A program made the position numbers and the translations under genes. Under the pieces are notes generated by a model, which searched no databases, was not told where the DNA came from, and saw nothing but the letters and a program-made list of their open reading frames with translations. A stretch of DNA of 64,000 bases, from assembly GCA_954871525.1 (NCBI GenBank), contig OX940868.1, forward strand, positions 24,919,056-24,983,055, given 5' to 3'. This DNA comes from Parietaria judaica (taxonomy: Eukaryota > Streptophyta > Magnoliopsida > Rosales > Urticaceae). This document shows, one piece after another, positions 35,500 through 46,658 of this stretch (positions are counted from its first letter, which is position 1; each line of letters opens with the position of its first letter).

Positions 35500-35915
35500 T
35501 AAAGGTCGCAATTTAGAGGACGACACAGGACACGAAACACGAAACGCTTACGACACGATTTAAACGGATTTGGTCTATAATAAATGGATCTGGGTCCAAC
35601 CGTGTCCAACCCGATTAATAAGATTAAATATCGGGTAAACACGGCACGAATGATACCACGATGAGTAAATTTAATATATGTAAATAAATTAAGTTAAATG
35701 AATTAATTGAATCAATTTATCATTTTGAAATACATGAATCTATTAAATGGGTTAAACGGGTAGACACGATGAACACGCTATTTAAATGAGGCGGGTCTAA
35801 GTCTCATCTTTTAACACGATTAATAAATGAGTAGTGTTTGAGTCTACATAAAATAACTAAAAAAACGATAAAGATCCAGTATGAACACGACATGCGACCC
35901 GAATTGTCACCCATA
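35500..35915. mobile_element. hAT-type MITE (CACGACACGAA-rich family)
   Basis: The ends TAAAGGTCGCAATT and (reverse complement) TATGGGTGACAATT are imperfect inverted repeats. The flanking 8-mers cttgtaag (35492-35499) and cttgcaag (35916-35923) differ at one base. The interior is made of gacacgaaacacgaaacg and gggttaaacgggtagacacg words, typical of a widespread plant repeat. There is no ORF. Confidence 0.7.
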
Positions 35916-36069
35916 CTTGCAAGTTCCAATCCTAGTTGCAAATTACAATCAGTTGGAACTTAGGAATAAATATTTGTGTGGTTGCTACTGAGATAGTAAC
36001 CTTATATTCGACAACCACGACTTAGACTAAAATGTGAAAAGAAATCATCTATTAGCTATAAATCACAAG

Positions 36070-36310
36070 TTGACATAAATGATAGGGATTAATGTGGTAT
36101 AAGTACCAATTCTTTTCTTAAAAGTAACGATAAATTTCAATTTTTTATAGCCCGACAAAATTACCAATACTCGGAAATTGTAAAGTCGTTAACTCCATCC
36201 ACCACCCGTTAGTCAAATGTCACGTGACATTTAATTGACCGCCACATGACATGCCATGTCGCGTGCCATGTGGCATATTTAAAAAAAGTAAAATATTTCA
36301 AAATTATTTT
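36070..36310. repeat. Possible Mutator-like terminal arm
   Basis: GGGATTAATGTGGTATAAGT followed by gtaccaa, ccgttagtcaaatgtcacgt and gacatgccatg resembles the arms of the two Mutator-like foldback elements in content and order. No inverted partner was found before the next repeat begins near 36680, so it may be truncated. Confidence 0.35.
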
Positions 36311-36669
36311 TACCCCAGAACTGTAATTTTTTAATCAAAATTCAAAATACAAAGAATCCAATAATACACATTTATTTTACCCGAAATCTAATAAAGGCCC
36401 AAATTAAAATACTCGGAATTTGAAAACCTAATTAAAATACTCGGATTCCTAGTAAAAAGAATTATGTAGTTATTTTAATCTATATTTTAAAAATATGCAA
36501 ATTTCAATTATTTTAATCCGGATATTTTAATTTAGGTATTTCTATATTCCAATAAAAGTTATGTGGTTATTTTAATCCATGTGTTCTAATTTGGATATTT
36601 TTAGCTTCCAAGTAAAAAATAATCGAGTATTTTTTTATTCCGACTATTTCAGTCCGGTTAGTTTTTTAT

Positions 36670-37625
36670 TTTGGGTAAAAAAAAAAGGTAAATGAACAAA
36701 ATGCCCATTTTGATAAAACTTTTTTAAAAAAAATGCCCAAAGCTATTTATCGTAATGAAAACTACCAATTAATTGAAGTATGGACCAATATACGCCTTAT
36801 CATTTTACGTTTGACAATAATAATTGGCATTAAAATATTTATTTAATTATAAATGATATCGCTTTAAATTTTTTAATTATAAAATAAATTTAATTTTTCT
36901 CCCTTAAATTTAGCTCAACAATTGTAACAAATTTATTCAAAAAATTCCTTAATTATAGCTCAACATTCGACCTCTTTCTGTCAGACCATTCCACGTTTTA
37001 TTTTCTAAAACATAATAGGAAAGATTTGACATAGTTTTTAAATCTTAAAAGGATTATAATCAAAACATATTATTGTATATATTAAAATTTAACTGCAGAT
37101 ACTGTAATTGTAAATAGCATATAGAAAACGGTAACTGTACATACGAAACTGATATTTATAAGAATAAAAATGTAATTGTATATACGAAAATTATAAGTTA
37201 ATTTTGTAATTATAAATACGATTCCGGAACTATAAATACGAAAATGTAACTACAAATATGAAATCGTAATGGTAAATATAATTACAAATACTAATGTAAT
37301 GGACGACTGGTTCCGATGTCCATCGCAGCTCCGGCTCAAACACAACATTGACCTCGGAAAATTATTTATCCAGGGAAAAACTAAGAACCTTTCTTATTAG
37401 ACGAAGAAGGAGAAGAAGACTCGATTCCTGAGCTCCTGATCGATCATGACGACCTTTATGTTTTCCTGCTCGACAAGTCGCCATGTCTCCTTCTTGCCCG
37501 CCAGCGTCATGACCCTGTGCGTCGCATAGGCTTGTGATGTCGGGCGTGGTGATGAGGACGGCCTCGTTGGCGGGCGTTATGAATCCTCCATCAATCCCCT
37601 CGGCCAGGTTATGAATGCTGTGTAT
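36670..37625. repeat. Dispersed element, copy 2, carrying a MinD gene piece
   Basis: Parts in the same order as 17660-18900: aaggtaaatgaacaaaatgc near 36688, accaattaattgaagtatgg near 36767, accaatatacgccttat, an AT-rich stretch, an array of 'aactataaatacgaaaatgt'-type words at 37090-37295, then a GC-rich exonic segment from 37310. The exonic parts of the two copies are unrelated, which suggests a transposon family that carries host DNA. The ends were not determined. Confidence 0.5.
37517..37612 (-). pseudogene. Fragment of a plastid-division MinD gene
   Basis: On the minus strand the frame reads GIDGGFIT, PANEAVLITTPDITSL and CDA. MinD ATPases (chloroplast division-site placement) have the same run, GID.GFI...TPANEAVL.TTPDITSL.DA, with three residues missing here. 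Further downstream, in another frame, LVEQENIKVVMI weakly matches the following MinD segment. There is no start, Walker motif or neighbouring exon, so this is a captured or degraded piece. Confidence 0.75.
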
Positions 37626-38206
37626 TTATAACCATAAGTCTTTAAAATGAGGTTTAGCCATTAAATGGGTCAAGGCCATTAAGTAATTTAATTAATAATT
37701 TACTACATTTATTATTATTCTTTGGGCCTATTTGGGCTCGGTACCTTTCAATGGTGGTCCATTCAAACCCCGTAGACCTATTAGGCTTTTATTTTGGACC
37801 CAATTCGGGCACTATCCTTCACTTGCATCACGGAGAATAAAACTTGCCAATTGAATTACGCCCACTTTGAAGATACGGATTTGGATCGCAAACTCGAACA
37901 ATTTTTTTTTACAGAAGCTAAAACATAAAGTCATAAAACATTATTGAGCTCTATTAGAAGTATCTTGGAGAAAAGTTATAATTAACAAACATCGTTTTGC
38001 TATTCGTTATTCAGATGATTAAAATATAAGGGTCTCGTGTCATTCATTTTTCATAAACTTGCTCTTTAATTCTTCTTAACCTCTTCAATACAATGCAAAA
38101 ATCAAATGAATTCAATATGTGCCAAATTAGCTGTATAATGTGTACAAATATGTGTATCAAACAATAAACTGTAAATGAATCTTGTAGAAGAGAAAGCTGT
38201 CAAAGC
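37626..38206. other. 3' flank of the POLLENLESS3-like gene
   Basis: AT-rich spacer and presumed 3' UTR of the minus-strand gene. No gene or repeat end was recognised. Confidence 0.5.
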
Positions 38207-40663
38207 TCAGGGACTTCGAGTGATATCCTTGAAAACCTCAAGCCTGTTTCTCCTCAGCAATGTCACGTTCTTTCCCTTTGCCTGTGCAGCATCACACTTC
38301 ACCGAATTCTTGTTACGATCGAAGCACAAGCTACGCTTCACGGGCTGGTTTCTCGGTGAAGCGTTGCATTTCTCCGGCTGAACGTTATCTCTGATATTGA
38401 ACAAGTCGAGCTGTCGAACAACACCCCCCTTCATCTGAGTCTGCATATAGAGACTTTCCGGGACTGTGTTTACGTTATCATTCTCGTCGTTGAACTCTTT
38501 TTCTGCGTTCCAGTTGTTGTAGCATTCGACGTTCTGGTTCCCGTTGTTCCCGTTCTTCATCTGTGTCTGCAAACGAGGGCTATCGTTGAATTTGAACTTT
38601 TCGCAGTCACTGAAGAATTCTTCGTCTTCTTCTTCCGCCATGTCAGCCCAGCTCTTCTTCTTCTGATAACAGTTCGACGAATAAACAGTCGGCTCTGGCG
38701 TTTCTGTCGAAATCGGACTCTTCTGTGACTCTGAATTCGATAGTCCCTGATTCGAATTATGCTCCACGGGTGTCGATTTCTTCATATCCCCATTCTTCTC
38801 CCAAGACCTCCTCATTCTCCAATCCTCGCAGCTGGGAAATTTCTGCTCCAGAATACTGATCTCCGCATTCCTCTGATCTCCGTTTCCGTTGCTGAAGCCC
38901 CATAAACATCTTCTGGGCTGAGTAAACGGCGGTCTCGCCTTTCCCCAAGTCGGAGCTGGAGAACGATGTGTATTTCTCTGCCTGGACATGCCTTGCGGTT
39001 CTGTTGCAACCACCCCAGGTTGGTATAATATCCTCACGCCATGGAAGCCGGATCTTCGCTCACCTGGGTTTTCATCGAAACAGCCGTTTCTGGACTCGTT
39101 ATTCACCGGACCCTGTCGGGAATACCTTAAACTACCTCCTCGCCCGTACGGTGGACAAGGTGAACGCATCTCCTGTGGCACGGGGATTTGGCTCTCGAAA
39201 TTACTACCACAATAGAAATCTCTATGCTGCTGCATCTCCCGATCTCTGTCACCCCTTCGTGAAGACATTCGATCTCTGTCGCCCTGTTGTGGAGATATGT
39301 GCCCTTTCGAGCAATTTGTATCCCTCCCACTAAGCTTTGATGCAGATCCAGCCTCGAAATCTTTCAGAATTTCGCAAGCCCGTTCGTACGACTTGGCAAA
39401 TGACTCGTCCATCAGTTTCCTGCCGCACGAAGCCTTCACGGCGTGGAGCAACGATCTCGCTTCAGCGAGTCTGTTCATGTGCATCAAGCAGATTGCCAAG
39501 TTGCATTCCTTGTTCTTGTCGGGCTCAAACGCCAGCGCCCTCCTGCGAATAATCCGAATTTTAAAAAAAAAAAATTACACTTCTTAAATTCTAAGAAACA
39601 AAACTAAGCAGTGTGACTCTACATGATTATTATTATTAACACACCTGTAATATTCTTCAGCAGCTATATAATTATTCTGTTGCAAGTAAGCCCATGCCAA
39701 GTTTCCGAGTATCCTGCGTTATTCGAGGGCATCGAGTCAGAACAAGAGAAACTAAAGAAATACGGTAAAAGTCGTGAATTGTTTGTAGGTATATCGAAAT
39801 TCGAAACCTTGATCTCTCTTCTTCCATGGTAATGTGCACTTTCTTCCCCTGAGATCTTGCGGTTTTCGTCCTTCTTCCGCCGAAAGCCAGGTCTTCCTCG
39901 ATGCGCTTCAGTTTGGTTTGAAGCATCTCAATCTCTTCTTCAATTCTTCCTGCCCTCTATCGAATACAGAAGAAATAAGAAACTCGTAAATCTCACAGAA
40001 GAATCTACCAAATGTAACCCGAAAAAACCGAACATTTCGAACAAAGAACAAAACAAACAGTCCTAAATTTCATGTAGCATTTGCAGAATCAAAATTGGGA
40101 TTTTGTTATCATACCTTGTACAATTCAACGAGCACGTTGTCGAGAGATTCCTGAGAATCGTGAGGGCAGAGATGGCGAAAAGACTTGATCGCCTCGATCG
40201 CTTCGTCGGACCGATTCAATTGCTTCATCACAATGGCCATGTCTTTCAGAGCACTGTCGACCCTATCGCCTGCGTTTATCGCCGACCAGAACAGCGAAAT
40301 CGCCCGGCTCGGGTCCTTCTCAATCAGCTGCGCACAAATCCCCCAAAAGAAAATCAACAAATCTTCATAGAAATTTCAATCTTGAACGACAAGAAATATA
40401 TCAAAATCGACCAAACCCTCAGAAGTGCTTACCTGAACCTGTTTGGCTCGCACGTACGGCGAATTCCCGGCCGGGACCTTATGGATCACGTGAAACAGAT
40501 TGCCGCCGTTCGCCGGCGACCTCCTCCTCGGCTCGGACATCGGCCCCGGCGAATTCGAGTTAGGAGAAGAACCCTTGAAGCCGCTCGAGGACGCCGCAGA
40601 AGGCGTGTAGAACCCTTTGCCGGGCGGCAAAATCACGACCCGGTGATCGCCGTTGCTCCACAT
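38207..40663 (-). CDS. POLLENLESS3/MS5 (TDM1)-like TPR protein
   Basis: Exons: 40663-40433, 40327-40115, 39956-39808, 39713-39645, 39542-38207; 665 aa with all joins GT-AG and in phase. The N-terminus has VVILPPGKGFYTPSAAS and HVIHKVPAGNSPYVRAKQVQ, followed by tetratricopeptide helices: DPSRAISLFWSAINAGD, ALKDMAIVMKQLNR, GNLAWAYLQQNNYIAAEEYY, NLAICLMHMNRLAEARSLL. This is the MS5/POLLENLESS3/SDI family: MS5 (TDM1) ends meiosis after the second division, while the SDI branch responds to sulfur starvation. The long, low-complexity C-terminal half with KKSWADMAEEEDEEFFSDCE fits the POLLENLESS3-like branch rather than the short SDI proteins. The branch assignment is inference. CT-rich sequence upstream (40800-40930 on the + strand shows gaagaagaag) suits a 5' leader. 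Confidence 0.88.
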
Positions 40664-43172
40664 CGTTGCCGAAATCGCCTAACTGGGAAAGCTGCGATGG
40701 AAAATGCGATTGCTTGGACGCGAAGGCTTGTTTCTTGATGAACAGAAATTCAAATTGAGAAGATCGCCATTTTCTTCTCTCCACTCTCTCAGGGAATTCT
40801 TGGAAATGGGTCTGTCTCTCTTCTGCTGGTTCAGTCGGCGATTATGGTGATGATGATGATCGTCGACTGTGCGTAATGAGTGAAAGAGAAAGTGAGAGAA
40901 GAAGAAGAAGAAGAAAGCAGAAAAGTGAAAGAGACTGGATTTAGCCGTTTATATAATTACTAGCCGTTAGGAGCATAGGCTGTTTTGACACGTGTCGCGC
41001 TCTAGCGTGAGCTCATAAGGAATTAAAAGACTACGTAAGTGATAGTATTTTGGGCCCATTGCCATGAATGAATTAAAAAATTAAAATTAAAAACAAAGTA
41101 CTCGAATTTACAGAGTGCTTTAGTATATAGATCATATTAAAGAGTCATTGTGGTTATTGTACATTTGGTATTTTAGCCAATAAAAATAAACATTAAGAAT
41201 ACGTCGCTTACACTTTGCTAAAAATATTGGGAATTTCACCAATATAATAAAATTTTAGAATTACCCGCTTGAACTTGGTCAAAAATTTGATATTTTTGCC
41301 AGAACAAAGTAAACATAAAAATATGCCGCCAAACATTTATATGTTTGCGGCCATTATCCCTTCTAATTATATTTAACTTTAAGAAGTTGAAATATAAGAA
41401 TGTAAGTTAATTTTGAAATCTTGCCATAATATGCGGGCACGGCCTTGAAGCAGACCCATCACGGTGTTTCCGACGATGGTGAGAAGAGAATCCAGTTAAG
41501 AGGGTCCGAGTATAGCGCTTTCTTGGCGGGATTTTCTTGGAGTTTCCTCGAACGTTGATGATGTCGGAGACAATGGATAATAGCGATTTGAGTAAATTGA
41601 CTTGATTTTTTTTTCTTTTCATATTGTTGTATTTGACAATTGAAAATGTACTTCTTTCATTCCAAAACAAATGGCAGCAATAGTCGTTTCTGTTTCGTTT
41701 TCGGTACTTTGATTTATAACTATTTGGCATCAAGTTTATTTTGATGTTTTTCATGCGGTTTCTTTTTTTCGTCGTTGATTTTCGGTCTTCAAGTAATTTT
41801 GTAGTGATTATCTGCTACTATTGCAATCCGGTTTCTTCGTTGAGAATCCCAGAGTAAGTTTTTTGAGTTTAGAGTTTAGACACATTCTCTCTTCTTTGGA
41901 TATGTACATTTTAGGTTTAGGGGTTGTATACTTAAGTAGATTGGTTAAATAATTAAATAAATTATCAAAATCTCATAATTATTAGTGTATAATTCATATT
42001 CATTCTCTCCCTTTTAAATACATACATATATTGATTCCTCTTCCATAAAACTATAATAAATTGGTTATTTTTTTCCTCAAAGTCTAAACACTTTGATTCA
42101 TCTCCAAGTATTAAATCCTACAGGTATAATTCTTCCAAAAAAAGGAATTTTTCTCAGCCTGTAGTAAAAAATTAAGAGCATCCAAATTATTTTTATCTAT
42201 ATCAGTTTAAGGAGGAAAAAAAATCCAACTAACAATGTAATCTTTCCAAAAACAAAAAATGTCGTACTTATTCTTTATTAATGATACATTTAATAATCTA
42301 ATTAAAGGTTGATGAATATTTTTAAAAATAGATTTAAAACGTGGACTCTTCCTATCTTATGCATCATCGTCTTTAACTCTTTGTATACTCAAAATTTTGG
42401 AAGGAATACATATTTATTTTAATACGCAAATATATATGTATATATATATATATTTGAGTATTCAATGATGAAATTAATGATAAAAATTCACCGTTTGTGT
42501 GAGTTTAATGTAAATCTGCATTTTCAGTCAAACATATGATATAGTAAGTTAATTTAATTATAGTAGTTAGCTTATTAATATAAAGTTTTAAAATAAAATG
42601 AAAATTAATTATTAAATAGGGTTTTCAGTATCAACGAGTCTCAGTGTTGGTTCTTAAAGTTGAAATCGAATACGAAAACTTAATGCGATTTGAATGGACC
42701 GAAGACTTCATTATGGACGTGGACTCTATTATTCGCTTAATAAAATATTATGTTACAAGATTTTTGGTCCCTTAATTTAATTTTATAAATTTTCTGTACA
42801 CCACTAATATACGAGTATAATTATTAAAATTTATAGATATTTATTCGCATTAGCCAATCCAAGAGTTAAAATAAGTTGAATAAACAAACTATTTTCAGTT
42901 TACCATTTGCCTCATTATTGTTGAGTACTCAGTTTAAAGTTAGAGTTTTCAGGAGGTATTTGCTAAAATCTCAATTTCAGGGGTATTTGGGCTCCCTTAA
43001 ACAAGTTTAAGGGGGGAGTTCTGCAATTTACGCTAACTGAAAGGGCTTCCACGGATTTGAGTAGCTGAACAGTTGACCGTGAAATGTCCAGCTTTCACTC
43101 CTCTCTCTCTCTCTGTTTCCCAAACCCTAACTCTCTCGTCGAAACCCTCGTTCGAATCTCTCTCTCGAATCC
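40664..43172. other. Divergent intergenic region (POLLENLESS3-like and GeBP promoters)
   Basis: About 2.5 kb between two divergently transcribed genes. It is AT-rich, with a GA-rich leader at 40880-40930 and CT-rich leader (ctctctctctctct) at 43099-43113. A 115-codon minus-strand frame at 41407-41754 is lysine-rich, lacks domains and is probably chance. No transposon ends were recognised. Confidence 0.5.
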
Positions 43173-44237
43173 ATGGCTCGGAGACGCCCTTCGCTCCTAG
43201 ATAATCCACCGGCGGCTTCTTCCTCCGACGAGGAAGCCTCCGTCACGTCGGGAGAGGAGGAGGAGGAGGAGGAGGAGGAAGAAGAAGAGGAAACCCAACC
43301 GGAGGCTCCCATCTCGGCTTCAAAGCCAGCGGTTTCCGAGTCCGATTCCGGGGACGAAGACGAATCCGGCTCCGATTCGGCGTCCGAAGATCTCGCCGTC
43401 GCGCCGAAGCCGGCGGAGGAGCCCGCCACTCCGGCAGAGAAGCGGAAGAGGGCGAGATCGAAGGCCGAGGCGACCCCGACCCCGACCCCGACCCCGACCG
43501 CGAGCGAGCCTTCCAAGGCGTCGAAGCGCGCGAAGACGAAGGGCTCCGCCGCCCCGTCGTCGCAGGACAAGCAGAAGGCCGGAGGAGCCGATGAAAAGAA
43601 GCTCTTCCAGAGAGTGTGGAGCGAGGACGACGAGATCGTAATCCTGAAAGGTATGGCCGATTACATCGCTAAGAACGGTTCTTTACCCCATGCGGACATG
43701 GACGCCTTCTATGATTCCGTCAAGAAGTCGCTTCCGCATATGGATTTTAGCAAGGCTCAGCTTTCCCGCAAGGTTCGCCGTTTGAAGGAGAAGTATGAGA
43801 ACAGCAAGAAGAGAAAGAGCGAACCTTCGAAGCCCAGTGAGAAAGCGGCTCTCCAGCTCTCCAGGGCGATCTGGTCGGGAAACGTCATCAGGGACGAGCC
43901 AAACTCTAATGGCACTGCTGTCAAGACTGCGGCAAAATCGAAAGGAAAGAGCTCGGGCTCGCTCAAGTCGACTCCACCCGAGCCGACTGAGATGTTCGGG
44001 ACTGAAGCCGATGGCAGTGGCTTGGGCGGTGATCTCGCTGCCAGGTTTGGTAACAGTTTGCCGGAGCATATCGTGAAGAAGGGCCTCGAGTTGCTCTCAG
44101 GCGAGAAGAAGGCTGGGCTGGAGGCGAAATGGAGAGTGATCGACGTGGCTGAACTGGAGCTGTATGCAAAGAGGACCCGGTTGATGAGCGAGCTGGCCGG
44201 GCTTATTCAGGAGGCTCTGGATTCTTCAAATGCTTAA
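43173..44237 (+). CDS. GeBP/STOREKEEPER-type transcription factor (DUF573), intronless
   Basis: 354 aa from ATG 43173 (context atccatggc). Acidic, Ser-rich N-terminus with a run of 12 Glu (residues ~28-39) coded by a GAG/GAA repeat and a Pro-Thr repeat (~101-108) coded by four tandem gaccccgaccc-type units. A basic stretch KRKRARSK may be a nuclear signal. The DUF573 DNA-binding domain spans ~143-236: LFQRVWSEDDEIVILKGM, FYDSVKKSLPHMDFSKAQLS, RKVRRLKEKYENSKKR. A C-terminal leucine-rich helix (ELYAKRTRLMSELAGLIQEA) fits the GeBP family's C-terminal region. The family acts in the nucleus in leaf development, cytokinin response and defence. The lack of introns is usual for it. The minus-strand ORF over the first 400 bp is a composition shadow. 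Confidence 0.93.
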   Translation: MARRRPSLLDNPPAASSSDEEASVTSGEEEEEEEEEEEEETQPEAPISASKPAVSESDSGDEDESGSDSASEDLAVAPKPAEEPATPAEKRKRARSKAEATPTPTPTPTASEPSKASKRAKTKGSAAPSSQDKQKAGGADEKKLFQRVWSEDDEIVILKGMADYIAKNGSLPHADMDAFYDSVKKSLPHMDFSKAQLSRKVRRLKEKYENSKKRKSEPSKPSEKAALQLSRAIWSGNVIRDEPNSNGTAVKTAAKSKGKSSGSLKSTPPEPTEMFGTEADGSGLGGDLAARFGNSLPEHIVKKGLELLSGEKKAGLEAKWRVIDVAELELYAKRTRLMSELAGLIQEALDSSNA

Positions 44238-45382
44238 GGTTTCAGGTATAGCTTTTTTATCTTATTTTTGGAAGGAAGAATATGTTAGAACTCTATGTTT
44301 CATGATGTGAAGTAGTATTTTGGTTTGTGAAGAAAAAAAAAACTGTTTGATCAAGTGATGAATGTATGCAACAAGGCGTTTCGCGTTTAATTGGGCTGTT
44401 TTGATATCTACGTCGACTTCTTGTTGTTCATATTTAACTAGTTCCTTTGAGCTTCAACCCTTGATTCGTATCTCTCGATAACAGCCGTTGGTTGTCGAAT
44501 CATATCGCTCCTGTTTTCCGTCATAGTCCAGCCTAAATGTGTCTCTACTTTGCTCCCATTCTGCGAGGCATTTCCATGCCCGACTTCAGTCATGTGTCAT
44601 AGCGTTGTAGTTCTATCTTTCAAAAGACAGCCCGGTTCTGATAATTTGGTCTGTTGGAGGAGGGCTAATTTGGTCAATTTTTGGCTTTGTTAGTTATATC
44701 CTTAAGTCGACTCTTTTTTCCTTTCATGTATTTAATTACAATAATTAGGCTGCTTGATACTCGTAATTTTGTACTCGGCATTTTCTTGTCAAATTATGTA
44801 TTCATATATGACGTAACAGTTTTTTATTTTTCAATTGTAGACATATACAATTACGATCGTTATTATCTTATTCGATAAGGAGCCTTGAAAAAAAGAAGAG
44901 TTTTAAACATTCAAGGTCAATTTACAAAAATTACCTGAAAACTGAATTTACCAATGACATGAAAAGAAAATTCGCTTTAGTATAATAAAATGATGTTAGT
45001 AAGGGAAAGTGGTAGTCAGCGCCGCTAATTTAATTAACTACAACCCTTTTAAATTATATAATATTTCGCTTTTCTCCAAAGGTTGAGAATGTGAACCTAT
45101 TGCCAATTTAAAATATTGAGATTGCATTTTAGACGGTTTTGCGAAATAATTATTTTTAATGATAGTGGCATCCCTTTTTTTTTTTAAGAAAATTATAGTG
45201 CCATTTTAAACTCATATTTCATTCTTATATTGCGCTTTAAATTAATTACGATATTAAATCATATTTTTATAATAGATTTTCATTGCTTTAGAGTTTTAAA
45301 TTCATATTTTCTAACTGATCTGCTATTAGTATCATAGTATGGATAATTTTTTGGAAATAAGTGCATCTTATTTTATTCCAAT
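44238..45382. other. 3' flank of the GeBP gene and spacer
   Basis: Presumed 3' UTR followed by AT-rich sequence. No gene seen. Confidence 0.5.
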
Positions 45383-46086
45383 TGTAAAAGGAAATAAACA
45401 TTTTAAGGTAATGTCAACGAGTACTGCTCGCTGCTCGCAACACAAATTTTAAAAAGTTAAAAAAATATTATTCCAGCTGTATTAACAAAATATTTTGAAT
45501 TTGTTCACCATTTTTTAGTTTTTGACATGTTTTTAAGCATAGAGTTGTTTTGAACATTATTCTCAAAGAAAGAAAAAACGTTGGTTAAATTTTGTATCAA
45601 CTTCAAGCAAGAACGTTTAGAGAAACATGTATTTTTGAAATGAGGACTCAAAGGAATATCAACTAAATCGGCCACTAGTGACGGATTTTATTTGATTAAA
45701 TCAGGTTCGGGACTAGTTTTAATTTGTTTTACGCGTTTATATTCTATATTTTACGCTTCTTTTGCACATAACAATTTTCATATCGAGTTTTATAATTGTA
45801 TATTATTTTCTGAATATTTGTATTCGTCAATTCTCAACAAAAAATCGATTCTTAACATTTATTAACAGATATCAAGCCGACGAATAAAGCAATCATGACA
45901 CAAACAGAATCGTGTCTGGATGCAATGATGACTCAAGCAATCTCAACTACAGCGATTGCGAGTTAGGGTTTTTCATTGATTGAATTAGGATGGTCGAGTT
46001 TTTACTTGATTTTACGATTATATATATTTTTTTACGTTACTTTTGCATCAATAACATAACCTTAGTTTTTCTCTCATCGAATTGAA

Positions 46087-46378
46087 TTTTAGGATATAAC
46101 AATATTCATATCGATTTTTTTGTTAATATTTTATGCTTGGATGTTTGTATTTGTTAAAAAAAATGAAAAATCATAAAATTAACTTGTATTTACAAATATT
46201 AATACGATAAACTAATTATGTGATCATATCGATTTTAGGATATTACAATATTCATACGGATTTTTTTGTTTATATTTTCTTCTTGAATGTTTGTATTTGT
46301 TAAGAAAAATGAAAAATTATAAAATTAACTTGTATTTACAAATATTAATACGATAAACTAATTATGTGATCAGTTTTT
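46087..46378. repeat. Tandem duplication, period 146 bp, two copies
   Basis: ttttaggatataacaatatt at 46087 recurs as ttttaggatattacaatatt at 46233. Both copies continue to aacttgtatttacaaatatt and cgataaactaattatgtgat with few differences. Confidence 0.85.
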
Positions 46379-46478
46379 GTACTTATAATGTTTAAAGTCA
46401 ATATATTCATTCGGCTGGATCATCATTACTCTTCCAGTTTCCGATGATAGAGAAAACGACGATGGATCTGTTTTGTAA

Positions 46479-46658
46479 GATGAATTGGATTTCACCAATT
46501 TACGTGCGGCTTTTGACATTAGGGTGAACGATAAATTCATTCAAAAAGCTTGTACGGAAACAACCATGAAAGTTGTAGCAATGAGACGTCATTTTGAGTT
46601 CAAGGTCCTATGGTCTAGCCAATCTCGATCGTTTTGTTTGAATTCGGATTATCTATAG
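46479..46658 (+). pseudogene. MuDR-type transposase N-terminal relic
   Basis: A frame bounded by stops encodes RAAFDIRVNDKFIQKACTE and MKVVAMRRHFEFKVLWSSQS. This recalls the plant MuDR transposase DNA-binding domain (...A...A....F.FKV..S...R...C). The zinc-binding Cys/His and the DDE core are missing or out of frame. Its place between Mutator-like terminal repeats supports the reading. Confidence 0.55.

Noticed and set aside
41407..41754. 115-codon minus-strand ORF
   Set aside because: Lys/Arg/Asn-rich AT-driven composition, no domain, in the promoter side of two divergent genes.
43127..43570. 147-codon minus-strand ORF over the GeBP gene
   Set aside because: Mirror of the Glu/Ser-rich coding strand giving poly-Ser; no motif. 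The + strand gene has the conserved domain.
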